Source: Paenibacillus chitinolyticus NBRC 15660
GTDB lineage: Bacteria; Bacillota; Bacilli; Paenibacillales; NBRC-103111
NCBI RefSeq assembly: GCF_000739915.1
Contig: NZ_BBJT01000013.1
Coordinates: 62,001 to 126,000, forward strand
Length of the DNA stretch: 64,000 bases
Direction: 5' to 3'
In this document: piece after piece, positions 18,597 through 27,367 of the stretch
Layout of the letters: each line of letters opens with the position of its first letter
Position numbering within the stretch: the stretch's first letter is position 1
Notes under the pieces: model-generated
What the model saw: the letters and a program-made list of their open reading frames with translations, nothing else
Database searches by the model: none
What the model was told of the DNA's origin: nothing
Position numbers and translations under genes: made by a program

Positions 18597-20951
18597 TCAC
18601 CCGCGGGTCCGGAGGCCCCGCCGGGCTTTGGCGGACTCGGACTCCGCCACGACGAGCACGTCCATGCTGCGCGCCCCGCGCATGATCCGTTTCACGATGG
18701 ACCCGTGAAACAGCCGCTCCCACAGCGACTCGCGCGCCTGGCCGATGATGAGCTGCGTAGCGCTCAGCTCCAAGGCCCGCGCGAGCAGCCCGTCCGCGGT
18801 GCGCCTCCGCCCCGCGGCGCCCAGCACTTCGAAGCGGCCGCCGAGCCGCTCCGTCAAGGTCTGGAGCGCGGCGATCCGCGCTTCCTCATCGCCGGCGGCC
18901 GAGCCGCAGCGGATGTAAGCGACGTGCCAGCGCGCTTTCAGCCGGTATGCGATGCGGAAGCCGCGGCGGATGATGCGCTCCGCGTGCTGGTTCAGCTTCA
19001 CGCAGACGAAGATCACTTCCTCGCGCCGCCAGGGGCCGCGCAGGGAGCCGACGCGTTCCCACGCCTCCAGGCGTTCGTCCACGTCGTCGGCGATTTCGCG
19101 CAGCGCGAGTTCCCGCAGGGCAATCAGATTGACGGTTTTGAAAAAGTGGCCGAGCGCCTGGTCCACTTTGTCCATCCCGTAAATCTTGCCCTCCTTCATG
19201 CGCTGCCGCAGCGTTTGCGGCGTGACGTCGATGAGCTCGACCTCATCGGCCAGCCGCAGGATGCTGTCCGGGACCGTTTCCCGGACCCGCACGCCCGTCA
19301 GCTGCTCGACGGCATCGTTCAAGCTCTCGAGGTGCTGGACGTTCACGGTTGAGATGACCGAAATGCCCGCATTGAGGATCTCCAGTATATCTTCGTATCT
19401 CTTCTTATTGACACTCTGCGGCACATTCGTGTGAGCCAGCTCATCCACAAGAACCAGATCCGGCATCCGGCGGATCACCGCCTCGGTATCCATTTCCTGC
19501 AGTTCGGTTCCCCGGTAAGTCCTGATTTTCCGTGGAATCTGCTCCAGATCGCCGACCTGATCCGCCGTTTCTTTACGGCCATGCAGCTCGAGAAGTCCGA
19601 TGACCACATCAATATTTTTACGCAGCAGATCGTTGCCTTCCCGCAGCATGCTGTAGGTTTTGCCCACGCCCGGCGCGGCCCCGATATAAACCTTGAAGCG
19701 TCCGCGCCGCGCTTTACGGATTTGACGTTCCATCTCCTGGGGGCTGGGGCGGCGGTAAAGCTCGACCGGCTGCCGGGCATCGCTCTTTCGTTTGACGGGA
19801 AGAATCCGCTCTCCGTCCCTCTCCGCCCGGTCGGCAACCACGAACAGATCAATCCCTTGCAGACGGCTCACCGCATCGTTAAGCACCGAGCCCTGCCAAA
19901 ACTCCTGCCAGCGGCTGTGCTTGGAGTGGCCCAGCACGATCCGGGTCACTTTGCGGTCGATCCCGTAACGGATGAGCGCCTGGGCAAGCTTCCGCCTCCC
20001 CGGGAAAGGAAGCTCATCGAAAGTGCCCCCCACTTTCTCGGACAGCTTGATGATCGAACGGCGGAACGTAGCCGCATCCTTGGATAGAGCTTTCCCCGGG
20101 ACGGTAAAAGAAACGACGAACAAATCGCCGCTCAGCCGGTCCGCTATCTGCTGCCCCCGCCGGACATAGATCGACCCGTTCCAATGGTACTGGGTGGAGA
20201 CCAAAATCCGCTCGTCGGCCCCCGAAGGTCCGGTCATCCCCATTTCTCCCCGGTGCTTCTCCAGAGATTCGTTGACTCCTTCCGCCACGAGCCGAAGGGC
20301 CAGCTCACGCAGCACGCCGATGTTCCCCCGTTCCAGCACCTTGCGCTCGTGCCATTGGCAGCCCTTCATCCCGCCTTCCTCAAGCCGGTTGAGGATCGTT
20401 TCGGGCGTGGCGTCGATAAGCCTCACTTCATCGGCCAGCTCCAGGGTATCCGTCGGCACCGTATGTTCCGCTACGATACCCGTCATTTTGCGGGCTAGCT
20501 CACGCACTCCTTCCAATTCATACACGTTCACGGTTGCCAGCACGCTGATCCCTTTGTTCAGCAGAAATTTGATATCCTCCAGCCTCGTCGGGTAAAGAGC
20601 TCCCGGCCGGTTGCGATGAGCAAGTCCATCGGTCAGCACGACTTCCGGATTGCGGGCAACAAGGTCATCGAGCGGCAAATCCTGCTGCCTCAGCCCGTCC
20701 TTCCTCCATTCGATGCTTTCAACCCGTTCCAGCCCGCCGGCCTGTTCCATCGTCTCGGGACGCCCCTCCATGGAAATCGCGCACAGCACGACATCGATTC
20801 CCTGTTCCCGGAGTGTCTGCCCTTCCCGCAGCATGTGATACGTTTTCCCCGAACCGCTGACGGCCCCGATATAGATTTTCAGCCGGCCCCGGTGAATGTC
20901 CGAAATCGACAGCAAAATTTCTTCGGGCGTTTTTCTCCGGAAATTATCCAT
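18597..20951 (-). CDS. Tandem-duplicated KdpD sensor protein, no kinase domain
   Basis: The 784-residue protein contains the KdpD N-terminal module twice: P-loop domain 1 (about 18-240), USP domain 1 (about 248-375), P-loop domain 2 (about 415-630), USP domain 2 (about 645-770). There is no membrane segment, HisKA or HATPase domain, so it cannot be a sensor kinase. Copy 2 is canonical (Walker A GAAPGVGKT 424-432; Walker B LVLVDELAHTNVP). Copy 1 has diverged (GAVSGSGKT 29-37; VVLTDGLAH, with Asp-Glu changed to Asp-Gly). In Staphylococcus aureus the KdpD USP domain binds c-di-AMP, so a c-di-AMP or ATP sensory role in potassium control is inferred. A terminator separates it from kdpC. The 3' third is more GC-rich than its surroundings. 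Confidence 0.9.
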   Translation of the reverse strand: MDNFRRKTPEEILLSISDIHRGRLKIYIGAVSGSGKTYHMLREGQTLREQGIDVVLCAISMEGRPETMEQAGGLERVESIEWRKDGLRQQDLPLDDLVARNPEVVLTDGLAHRNRPGALYPTRLEDIKFLLNKGISVLATVNVYELEGVRELARKMTGIVAEHTVPTDTLELADEVRLIDATPETILNRLEEGGMKGCQWHERKVLERGNIGVLRELALRLVAEGVNESLEKHRGEMGMTGPSGADERILVSTQYHWNGSIYVRRGQQIADRLSGDLFVVSFTVPGKALSKDAATFRRSIIKLSEKVGGTFDELPFPGRRKLAQALIRYGIDRKVTRIVLGHSKHSRWQEFWQGSVLNDAVSRLQGIDLFVVADRAERDGERILPVKRKSDARQPVELYRRPSPQEMERQIRKARRGRFKVYIGAAPGVGKTYSMLREGNDLLRKNIDVVIGLLELHGRKETADQVGDLEQIPRKIRTYRGTELQEMDTEAVIRRMPDLVLVDELAHTNVPQSVNKKRYEDILEILNAGISVISTVNVQHLESLNDAVEQLTGVRVRETVPDSILRLADEVELIDVTPQTLRQRMKEGKIYGMDKVDQALGHFFKTVNLIALRELALREIADDVDERLEAWERVGSLRGPWRREEVIFVCVKLNQHAERIIRRGFRIAYRLKARWHVAYIRCGSAAGDEEARIAALQTLTERLGGRFEVLGAAGRRRTADGLLARALELSATQLIIGQARESLWERLFHGSIVKRIMRGARSMDVLVVAESESAKARRGLRTRG

Positions 20952-21279
20952 CCCCCGCCTCCCTTCCCGTTTCTTCTCCCTTATACCTCACATTATTCTC
21001 CCACGAAATTCCCGTTGTTTTGTAAGCATCATGCGATCTTTTAGCGAGACAGAAACTTGATCCGAATCCTCTGCCCCAAAGGAGGTATATATAATAGTAG
21101 AAACACAATTTTGCCTACGAGTAAAATCCGCTTTTCCGCACTCCGAAAACTTGTAAAACGCATGCCCTCCTTACCGGAACGAGCATGCGTTTATAAGTGG
21201 CTGCCGGCCTCTGGAATTCTGCCGGGTCAGGCGTTTTTATCGTTACCGTATAAATGGCTCCCGATCTGGCGGTTACCGG
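20952..21279. other. 328-base gap between kdpC and the KdpD-like gene
   Basis: It holds the kdpC terminator (21156-21193) and an AT-rich stretch near 21085-21100 with TATTATATATA on the minus strand, which could supply the promoter of the KdpD-like gene. No clear -35 pairs with it. Confidence 0.5.
21156..21193 (-). terminator. Terminator after kdpC
   Basis: AAACGCATGC (21157-21166) pairs with GCATGCGTTT (21183-21192); on the minus strand the stem runs into TTTT. It separates the kdp operon from the KdpD-like gene. Confidence 0.7.
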
Positions 21280-21897
21280 TTATTTCCCGGCTAATTTCTT
21301 CACATCGAGGTTTAATTCCAGCACATTCACACGAGGTTCGCCGAATATGCCCAGGTCACGGCCGTCCGTGTTCTTTTTAACCAATTCCTGAAGCTGGGCG
21401 GTCGATATTCCCGTCACTTTGGCAATACGGGGAATCTGGACTTGAGCCGATTCCGGCGTAATATGAGGATCGAGGCCCGAAGCGGAGTTTGTGAGCAAGG
21501 AAATCGGCACCTGATTGACGGGCACGTCCGGATTTTCCTTTTTCCATGTATCCATGGATTCCTGCGTGCGTTTTACCAGTTCAGGGTTGGAAGGCGCATA
21601 GTTGTTGGAGCCCGAAGCTTCCGCTTTATACTCGATGGAGGAAACGCGGCCGTGGAAATACTTCGGATCCGCAAACAATTGCCCGATCAGCTCCGAGCCG
21701 ACGATTTCCCCCTGTTCGTTCTTAATGACGCTGCCGTTGGCCTGTTTGGGGAAAATGACCTGCGCCAGCCCTGTCGATACGAGCGGGTATATGATTCCGC
21801 ACAGGACGATTAACAATATGCTGATACGGACAGCGACAGACAAGACGGACCCGTTCCACTCGCCGTTTTCTTTAGGTACCGAAGCGCCTGGATTCAT
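21280..21897 (-). CDS. kdpC: Potassium-transporting ATPase subunit C
   Basis: The 205-residue KdpC has one N-terminal membrane segment (about residues 20-45) and an extracytoplasmic domain with the family signatures NGSVIKNEQGEIVGSELIGQ, SGLDPHITPESAQVQIPRIAK and LGIFGEPRVNVLELN. KdpC stabilises the KdpFABC complex and is proposed to aid ATP affinity. It is the last gene of the kdp operon, 135 bases after kdpB, which is wider than the other gaps; the gap contains a strong hairpin. Confidence 0.97.
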   Translation of the reverse strand: MNPGASVPKENGEWNGSVLSVAVRISILLIVLCGIIYPLVSTGLAQVIFPKQANGSVIKNEQGEIVGSELIGQLFADPKYFHGRVSSIEYKAEASGSNNYAPSNPELVKRTQESMDTWKKENPDVPVNQVPISLLTNSASGLDPHITPESAQVQIPRIAKVTGISTAQLQELVKKNTDGRDLGIFGEPRVNVLELNLDVKKLAGK

Positions 21898-21921
21898 CCT
21901 TTTTCAATCCTCTCTCTTATA

Positions 21922-21950
21922 CCGGGAGAAGCCTCGAAAGGCATTCCCGG
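21922..21950 (-). other. Hairpin in the kdpB-kdpC gap without a T-run
   Basis: CCGGGA pairs with TCCCGG around an inner GCCTTTCGAGGC stem-loop. There is no T-run, so it is not an intrinsic terminator. It could stabilise the upstream kdpFAB mRNA 3' end after cleavage and tune the KdpC level. Confidence 0.55.
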
Positions 21951-22032
21951 CATGTTGGTGTTCTTTGTTACAGGGTACTTTCATTCCATTTACTTGCGCG
22001 TTTATGTGCTTCCGTTTTCACGGAACAGGCTC

Positions 22033-24078
22033 CTAGATCCAGACATGGACGACAAGGTCAATGATCTTGATTCCGATAAAAGGAACGACGACCCCGCCCA
22101 GTCCGTAAACAAAAAGGTTGCGGCTGAGCAGCTTTGTCGAGCTCATCGGACGGTATTTGACACCCTTCATCGCAAGTGGAATGAGCAGCGGAATGATAAC
22201 CGCGTTGAAGATAAGAGCGGACAGCACCGCCGACAGGGGCGACCCCAGCTTCATGATATTGAGGGCTTCCATCTGCGGGATCGCCAGCATGAACATCGCC
22301 GGTATGATCGCGAAATATTTGGCGATATCGTTGGCGATCGAGAAGGTGGTGAGCGCCCCGCGTGTCATCAGCAGCTGCTTGCCGATGCCGACCACTTCGA
22401 TGATCTTGGACGGATCGGAGTCCAGATCGACCATGTTGGCCGCTTCCTTGGCGGCGATGGTGCCGCTGTTCATCGCGAGACCCACGTCAGCCTGGGCCAG
22501 AGCCGGGGCATCGTTCGTGCCGTCGCCGGTCATCGCGACCAGCTTGCCCTCCGCCTGCTCTTTGCGGATCACGGCGATCTTATCCTCCGGCTTGCTTTCG
22601 GCGATAAAGCCGTCCACACCGGCTTCTTTGGCGATGGTAGCGGCCGTAAGCGGGTTATCGCCGGTACACATGATCGTTTTGATCCCCATTTGACGCAAGG
22701 TATCGAACCGTTCCTTCATGCCGGGCTTCACGGTATCTTTCAAGTAAATCAGGCCGTATATTTTTCCGTCCACGGCTACGGCAAGCGGAGTCCCGCCTTC
22801 CGTCGCGATCGCGTCTCCGTTGGCCTTAAGATCGGCGGGAACCGTTCCGCCCTGCTCCTGTACCCAACGGACGACGGCGTCCACGGCGCCTTTGCGTACT
22901 TTTCTGCCGTCTTTCAGATCGATGCCGCTCATCCGGGTTTCCGCTTTGAAGTCGATGAACTCTCCGCCTTCCGCGAGAGAAGCCTCGTAAACCAGGTTCT
23001 GTTTCTTCATCAGCTCCAGCACGGAGCGTCCTTCCGGCGTTTCGTCTTTGACCGAGCTGACGGCCGCCCAGGTAGCCGCTTCACCCGTGGAGGCGCCGCC
23101 TACCGGGATAAATTCGCTGGCCATCCGGTTTCCGAACGTGATGGTTCCCGTTTTGTCCAGAATGATCGTATTTATGTCTCCGGCCGCTTCGACCGCTTTC
23201 CCCGACATCGCCAGGACGTTGAACTGGGTGACCCGGTCCATCCCCGCGATCCCGATCGCGGACAGCAGAGCGCCGATCGTCGTCGGAATGAGGCAGACGA
23301 GCAGGGCGATCAGTACGGCCGTATCCAGCTCGACATTCACGAACCCCGCGATGGGCTTCAGCGTAACGACCACGATCAGAAAAATAAGCGTCAGCGTGAT
23401 CAGCAGCGTGTTCAGCGCGATTTCGTTCGGCGTCTTCTGGCGGGACGCTCCCTCGACGAGGGAAATCATCCGGTCGATGAAAGATTCGCCGGGATCGCTC
23501 GTAATCCGTACCCGGATCGCGTCGCTCACGACTCGCGTCCCGCCCGTAACGGAGCTGAAATCGCCGCCCGCTTCTTTAATGACCGGCGCGGATTCCCCCG
23601 TGATCGCCGATTCATCGACGGAAGCCAGCCCTTCTATCACTTCCCCGTCGCCGGGGATCATCTCTCCTTGGGCGACGGTAACGATATCGCCCTTGCGGAG
23701 TTCCGTGGACGGAACGACTTTAATGCCGCTGCCGACCACTTTGTTGGCCTGAATTTCCTGCTTGGACTTTTTAAGCGAATCCGCCTGGGCTTTCCCCCTG
23801 CCTTCCGCCAGTGCCTCGGCAAAGTTGGCGAACAGCACCGTGAAAAGCAAGATCAGAAACACGGTCAGGTTAAAACCGATCCGGTCCTGCGTTCCGAAGT
23901 AGCCCGGCAGTACCGTCATCAGAAGGACAATAAAGGTTCCGATTTCTACCACGAACATAACGGGATTTTTCATCATCGTAACCGGATTTAATTTAAGAAA
24001 GCTTTGCACGATCGCCTGTTTGACGATATCCCCGCTCAGCATCGATTTACGTTTCGTTTGAGAAGCAGTTGAGCTCAT
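22033..24078 (-). CDS. kdpB: Potassium-transporting ATPase subunit B (P-type)
   Basis: The 681-residue catalytic subunit has the P-type ATPase hallmarks: actuator loop [10 protein letters not shown], phosphorylation motif [12 protein letters not shown] with the aspartyl-phosphate Asp near residue 307, and hinge [18 protein letters not shown]. Seven hydrophobic segments are visible. It hydrolyses ATP to drive high-affinity K+ uptake through KdpA. It starts 20 bases after kdpA. Length is normal. Confidence 0.98.
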   Translation of the reverse strand: MSSTASQTKRKSMLSGDIVKQAIVQSFLKLNPVTMMKNPVMFVVEIGTFIVLLMTVLPGYFGTQDRIGFNLTVFLILLFTVLFANFAEALAEGRGKAQADSLKKSKQEIQANKVVGSGIKVVPSTELRKGDIVTVAQGEMIPGDGEVIEGLASVDESAITGESAPVIKEAGGDFSSVTGGTRVVSDAIRVRITSDPGESFIDRMISLVEGASRQKTPNEIALNTLLITLTLIFLIVVVTLKPIAGFVNVELDTAVLIALLVCLIPTTIGALLSAIGIAGMDRVTQFNVLAMSGKAVEAAGDINTIILDKTGTITFGNRMASEFIPVGGASTGEAATWAAVSSVKDETPEGRSVLELMKKQNLVYEASLAEGGEFIDFKAETRMSGIDLKDGRKVRKGAVDAVVRWVQEQGGTVPADLKANGDAIATEGGTPLAVAVDGKIYGLIYLKDTVKPGMKERFDTLRQMGIKTIMCTGDNPLTAATIAKEAGVDGFIAESKPEDKIAVIRKEQAEGKLVAMTGDGTNDAPALAQADVGLAMNSGTIAAKEAANMVDLDSDPSKIIEVVGIGKQLLMTRGALTTFSIANDIAKYFAIIPAMFMLAIPQMEALNIMKLGSPLSAVLSALIFNAVIIPLLIPLAMKGVKYRPMSSTKLLSRNLFVYGLGGVVVPFIGIKIIDLVVHVWI

Positions 24079-24098
24079 CCGTTTTCACCCCATCGTTA

Positions 24099-25778
24099 TT
24101 AACGCAATGTCAAATATTCGGCCACCGGACCGAGCGCGATTACCGGTAGGAAGGTGAGCGCCCCAATGATGACGACCGTACCTACCACGATTCCGGTAAA
24201 CAAGGCATTGTCCGTGCGGAACGTTCCGATTGTTTCCGGAACCCACTGCTTGCGGCCCAGCGAGCCGGCCACACCCAGCAGGGCGATGATCGACACATAA
24301 CGGCCAAGCAGCATCACAATTCCCGTGGAAATGTTCCAGAACGGCGTATTGTCTGCCAGCCCCTCGAAGCCGGAGCCGTTATTGGCCGCCGACGACGTGA
24401 ACTCGTACAGCACCTGGGAGATTCCGTGGAATCCCGGGTTGGTAACGGCTCCTTTGCCAAGCTCCGTCATGAAGGCTATCGCTGTCGGAGCCAGGATGAT
24501 AAGCGGATGCGCCAGAATCGCGACGGCGATCAGTTTCATCTCGCGGGACTCGATTTTGCGTCCCAGAAACTCCGGCGTCCGGCCGACCATGAGGCCCGAC
24601 AGAAAGACCGCCAAAATCGCGTACATGAGCATATTGACCAACCCGACTCCGTCGCCGCCGAATACGCAGTTCAGCATCATTTGGGCGAGCGGAACCATTC
24701 CGCCCAGCGGGGTGAGCGTGTCGTGCATATTGTTGACGGTTCCCGTCGTCGCCGCCGTCGTTACCGTGGTGAACAGCGCGGACTGGGCAATGCCGAACCG
24801 CACCTCTTTGCCTTCCATACTGCCGATGGACGAATCCGCGCCAAGGGCGTTCAAGGCAGGGTTACCGGCCTTTTCGGAGAAGAAAGCGACCGATAGAAAT
24901 ACCAGGAACAAGGTCATCATCGCTCTGAAAATGACCCATCCCTGCTTCCGGTTCTTCGCAAACCGCCCGAAGGTATAGGTCAATGAGGCCGGGATGCACC
25001 ACATCGACAGCATTTCGATCACGTTAGTCAACGGAGACGGATTTTCAAACGGATGGGAAGAGTTCACCCCGAAGAAACCGCCGCCGTTCGTGCCCAGATG
25101 CTTGATGGACACAAGCGACGCCACCGGACCGATGGCGATTTGCTGCTCCCCGCCTTCAAGCGTCTTCGCGGCCACGGTCGGATCCAGCGTTTGCGGCACC
25201 TTCAGGCCGACAAGCACCAGCGTGACCACAATAGCCAGCGGCAGCAGCAGGCGCGTGTGTCCTTTTACGAAATCCGCAAAAAAGTTGCCGATGGTGCTGC
25301 CTTTGGACGTCAGTCCGCGGATAAACGCAATCGCGACCACGATTCCCGTTACGGCGGACGTGAACATCATCATCATGATGACCGCCATCTGCGAGAAATA
25401 GGACAGGCCCGTTTCCCCGCTGTAGTGCTGCAGGTTGGTGTTCGTCATAAAGCTGATAATCGTATTGAACGACAGCGTCGCCTCCATATTGTCGATCCCG
25501 TTCGGGTTCAAAGGAAGAGCACGCTGCAGACGCAGGATCAAATACCCGACCGCCACAAGCACAATGTTGGTCAGTACAAGACTGCCCGCATACTTCTTCC
25601 ACGTCATGCCGTTCTCGCTGCGGATGCCCGCAAGCTTGTAGATGGGTCTTTCCAGCCAGCCGAACCATTTGTCCGTCCGGTTTTTTTCATTCGAAAAAAC
25701 ATGATACATATAAGTTCCAAGCGGTTTCACCAGCAGGCAAAGCGCCGCGATTACGATTACTATTTGCATAATCTCCAT
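24099..25778 (-). CDS. kdpA: Potassium-transporting ATPase subunit A
   Basis: The 559-residue K+ channel-like subunit has about ten membrane segments and the four pore-loop regions of the superfamily of K+ transporters, for example NTNLQHYSGE, LGTNGGGFFGVNSSHPFENP, and SSAANNGSGFEGL, which carry the selectivity-filter glycines. It binds and translocates K+ in complex with KdpB. It lies 60 bases after kdpF. Confidence 0.98.
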   Translation of the reverse strand: MEIMQIVIVIAALCLLVKPLGTYMYHVFSNEKNRTDKWFGWLERPIYKLAGIRSENGMTWKKYAGSLVLTNIVLVAVGYLILRLQRALPLNPNGIDNMEATLSFNTIISFMTNTNLQHYSGETGLSYFSQMAVIMMMMFTSAVTGIVVAIAFIRGLTSKGSTIGNFFADFVKGHTRLLLPLAIVVTLVLVGLKVPQTLDPTVAAKTLEGGEQQIAIGPVASLVSIKHLGTNGGGFFGVNSSHPFENPSPLTNVIEMLSMWCIPASLTYTFGRFAKNRKQGWVIFRAMMTLFLVFLSVAFFSEKAGNPALNALGADSSIGSMEGKEVRFGIAQSALFTTVTTAATTGTVNNMHDTLTPLGGMVPLAQMMLNCVFGGDGVGLVNMLMYAILAVFLSGLMVGRTPEFLGRKIESREMKLIAVAILAHPLIILAPTAIAFMTELGKGAVTNPGFHGISQVLYEFTSSAANNGSGFEGLADNTPFWNISTGIVMLLGRYVSIIALLGVAGSLGRKQWVPETIGTFRTDNALFTGIVVGTVVIIGALTFLPVIALGPVAEYLTLR

Positions 25779-25838
25779 GGATTCCTATCCTCCTCAAGCA
25801 ACTCCGCGCTAACAGTTCACCGGCTGCCCGAAGGCGCC

Positions 25839-25916
25839 CTAAAATTTTTCGGGATGTATGAGCGCGTATATCAGATACAGGAAAAGCCCTGCCGTAAAAA
25901 GCGCGATAATCATCAT
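25839..25916 (-). CDS. kdpF: KdpF small subunit
   Basis: A 25-residue single-span peptide that starts MMIIALFTAG and ends in ALIHPEKF, the conserved KdpF tail (proline-glutamate-x-phenylalanine). KdpF sits in the membrane next to KdpA and stabilises the complex. Its ATG overlaps the stop codon of the preceding 36-residue ORF as ATGA, indicating translational coupling. It is below usual ORF size cut-offs. Confidence 0.93.
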   Translation of the reverse strand: MMIIALFTAGLFLYLIYALIHPEKF

Positions 25917-26023
25917 GTACGGCCGCCTTCCGAGCCTTCCACAACATGGTCGCACCAAGTCAGAAAACCGTAAAAGATGAGATAAATGACTGCCAACAGC
26001 AGAACCATATAAAGGTCCGTCAT
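25913..26023 (-). CDS. 36-residue membrane peptide upstream of kdpF
   Basis: The ORF starts at ATG 26023 with AGGAG at ideal spacing and encodes a hydrophobic span (MVLLLAVIYLIFYGFL) followed by TWCDHVVEGSEGGRT. Small single-span peptides with a Cys/Asp after the span precede kdpF in many bacterial kdp operons, so I regard this as real. It may be an extra small subunit or regulator of KdpFABC. Its stop overlaps the kdpF start by four bases. Confidence 0.8.
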   Translation of the reverse strand: MTDLYMVLLLAVIYLIFYGFLTWCDHVVEGSEGGRT

Positions 26024-26103
26024 GTGTGTCGGCTCCTTTCTTTCCTATCTATAGGTTCATTTTATAGGTTCATTCATTATCGTTCGGACCGTGAATTGAA
26101 TCG

Positions 26104-26544
26104 TTATCGCAAAACTTCCTCGGGCACTTGGCCCGGTGCTGCTCCAAGCAGGAAAGAGACCTGACGGGTATTCGTATGCACCACATGGTCGGCGCCGAGC
26201 GCTTTATAAATCAACCGCGGCGAGGCATTCGTTTTGACCACGAAAATCGTTCCGGTTGTCCAGCTGCGGACCATCTGAAGATACCGGCAGCAGAGCGGCA
26301 GGCTGTCTTCGAAAAGATAGACGTCACCGATCGGAAGTCCGGGGACTTCCCAGGCTTCGTGGTGCACGGTATCCACTTCCACGATGTGCCGGACTCCCAG
26401 CTTCTTCATCCGCTGTCCTTCTGCGGGGTTGTTCACAAGCACCACGAAGGGCCTGCGGTAAATATTCAGCAGTTTAATAAAGTTCTCGCCGGTGACATTC
26501 GGTGCGGAAACCAACGTATAGGTTTGGATCTTTCTCTCGTCCAC
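26104..26544 (-). CDS. RCK/TrkA-N-like protein of the kdp operon, function unknown
   Basis: A 146-residue soluble protein starting at GTG with AGAGGG upstream. It is the first gene after the c-di-AMP riboswitches and 80 bases before the small membrane peptide. VLVNNPAEGQRMKKLGVRHIVEVD and IFVVKTNASPRLIYKALGADHVVHTN resemble half-repeats of the RCK-N/TrkA-N Rossmann fold that gates Ktr/Trk K+ channels, but the usual GxGxxG nucleotide loop is absent. I infer a degenerate RCK-like regulator of K+ uptake; sequence alone does not prove this. Confidence 0.7.
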   Translation of the reverse strand: MDERKIQTYTLVSAPNVTGENFIKLLNIYRRPFVVLVNNPAEGQRMKKLGVRHIVEVDTVHHEAWEVPGLPIGDVYLFEDSLPLCCRYLQMVRSWTTGTIFVVKTNASPRLIYKALGADHVVHTNTRQVSFLLGAAPGQVPEEVLR

Positions 26545-26573
26545 TTTTTATCCCTCTTTCATGTTTTGGGCAG

Positions 26574-26618
26574 CAAAAAAAGAAGCCTGCGGAAGAGGAA
26601 CTCTTCACGCGGCTTCTT
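26574..26618 (-). terminator. Terminator of the proximal c-di-AMP riboswitch
   Basis: AAGAAGCC pairs with GGCTTCTT around an inner GAAGAG/CTCTTC stem and runs into T7. It lies 30 bases before the first kdp-operon gene, so ligand-dependent termination here would switch the operon off. Confidence 0.9.
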
Positions 26619-26675
26619 GACGGTCACAGCCTAAAAAGACTATAGCCGAAGCGCGATAGCAGTCGCCTCTCTCGG

Positions 26676-26842
26676 TACGCTTACGAGGTTAGCTGTCGGA
26701 TTCGGGCGTGAGAGTCGCCCTACCATAACGGCACGGAAGCCGCTTCTGGATTCACCCCATGAGGACCGGGCCGTCAGGCCTGCAAGTCCTCGTTTGGTTC
26801 CCCCGTTTTCCGCTTTACACGGAAACTCAGCGATAAAAACGC
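26676..26842 (-). promoter_or_regulatory. ydaO/yuaA c-di-AMP riboswitch, proximal copy
   Basis: On the minus strand the ydaO-class conserved blocks occur in order: ATCGCTGAGTTTCC, CGGGGGAACCA, GGGGTGAATCC, TAGGGCGACTCTC, CCCGAATCCGACAGCTAACC and TCGTAAGCGT. The aptamer is followed by an intrinsic terminator, so c-di-AMP is expected to shut off kdp expression, consistent with c-di-AMP signalling potassium sufficiency. Outer boundaries are approximate. Confidence 0.93.
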
Positions 26843-26892
26843 ATGTTCATTTGTTTGGCACATTTTTCATTTTCGGATGTTTTTGAACATAA

Positions 26893-26923
26893 CAAAACCA
26901 CAGCGAAACGAAGTCCCTGTGGT
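26893..26923 (-). terminator. Candidate terminator of the distal c-di-AMP riboswitch
   Basis: ACCACAG pairs with CTGTGGT and is followed by TTTTGTT. The tail is weak but the position, about 40 bases after the aptamer, matches the proximal copy. Confidence 0.6.
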
Positions 26924-26963
26924 CGATGCCGATCACAAGCTTCTTCAACCCCTCCCGAACTCA

Positions 26964-27142
26964 TGCGCTTACGAGGTTAGCTGTCGGATTCGGGCGGTGA
27001 GAGTCGCCCTACCTGATTACCGGGTCCATGGATTCCGGCGCTTCAGGATTCACCCCTGCAGACACGGCTCCGGCTCTCACACCGGATCAATGCTGCGATG
27101 GTTCCCCCGCTTCCCCGATTGGGGAAATTCAGCGAAAGCAAG
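26964..27142 (-). promoter_or_regulatory. ydaO/yuaA c-di-AMP riboswitch, distal copy
   Basis: This is a second complete aptamer with the same blocks as the proximal copy (TTCGCTGAATTTCC, CGGGGGAACCA, GGGGTGAATCC, TAGGGCGACTCTC, CCCGAATCCGACAGCTAACC). The variable stems differ in sequence, so this is not a recent perfect duplication. It lies just after the promoter. Confidence 0.93.
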
Positions 27143-27171
27143 AAACTGTTTTTTTTCAATTGATGGAATGA

Positions 27172-27200
27172 ATGTTACACCTCCGCACGTGCTTTGTAAA
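27172..27200 (-). promoter_or_regulatory. Sigma-A promoter of the riboswitch-kdp transcript
   Basis: On the minus strand TTTACA (27200-27195), 17 bases, TAACAT (27177-27172). Transcription would start near 27165, just before the distal aptamer. Confidence 0.6.
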
Positions 27201-27358
27201 GATATGGGGAGATTGGTTTTAAACCGATTTAAGCCAAAGAAATCCCCTAATGCGCTTACATTTCTGCTTTTTACTCGCTAGCTTGTTAATACGTCGAAAA
27301 TCTCGTGTTTTGAAATTGGTTTGGACATCCAGCCTCTTCCCACACCGGAAAAACCTGC

Positions 27359-27364
27359 TATACT
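27359..27364 (+). promoter_or_regulatory. -10 box of cstA
   Basis: TGCTATACT is an extended -10 box 42 bases before the cstA ATG. A weak TTCCCA lies 16 bases upstream. Confidence 0.55.
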
Positions 27365-27367
27365 ACT

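Noticed and set aside
18391-18708. ORFs in the GC-rich stretch after the KdpD-like gene
   Set aside because: Several overlapping frames are open on both strands with Arg/Ala/Pro-rich products, no start signals and no family match.
21952-23991. 679-residue ORF antisense to kdpB
   Set aside because: Shadow of kdpB; no family motif and a composition rich in Arg, Asp and His.
26877-27281. 134-residue ORF across the distal c-di-AMP riboswitch
   Set aside because: It reads through structured RNA on the opposite strand and has no ribosome binding site.
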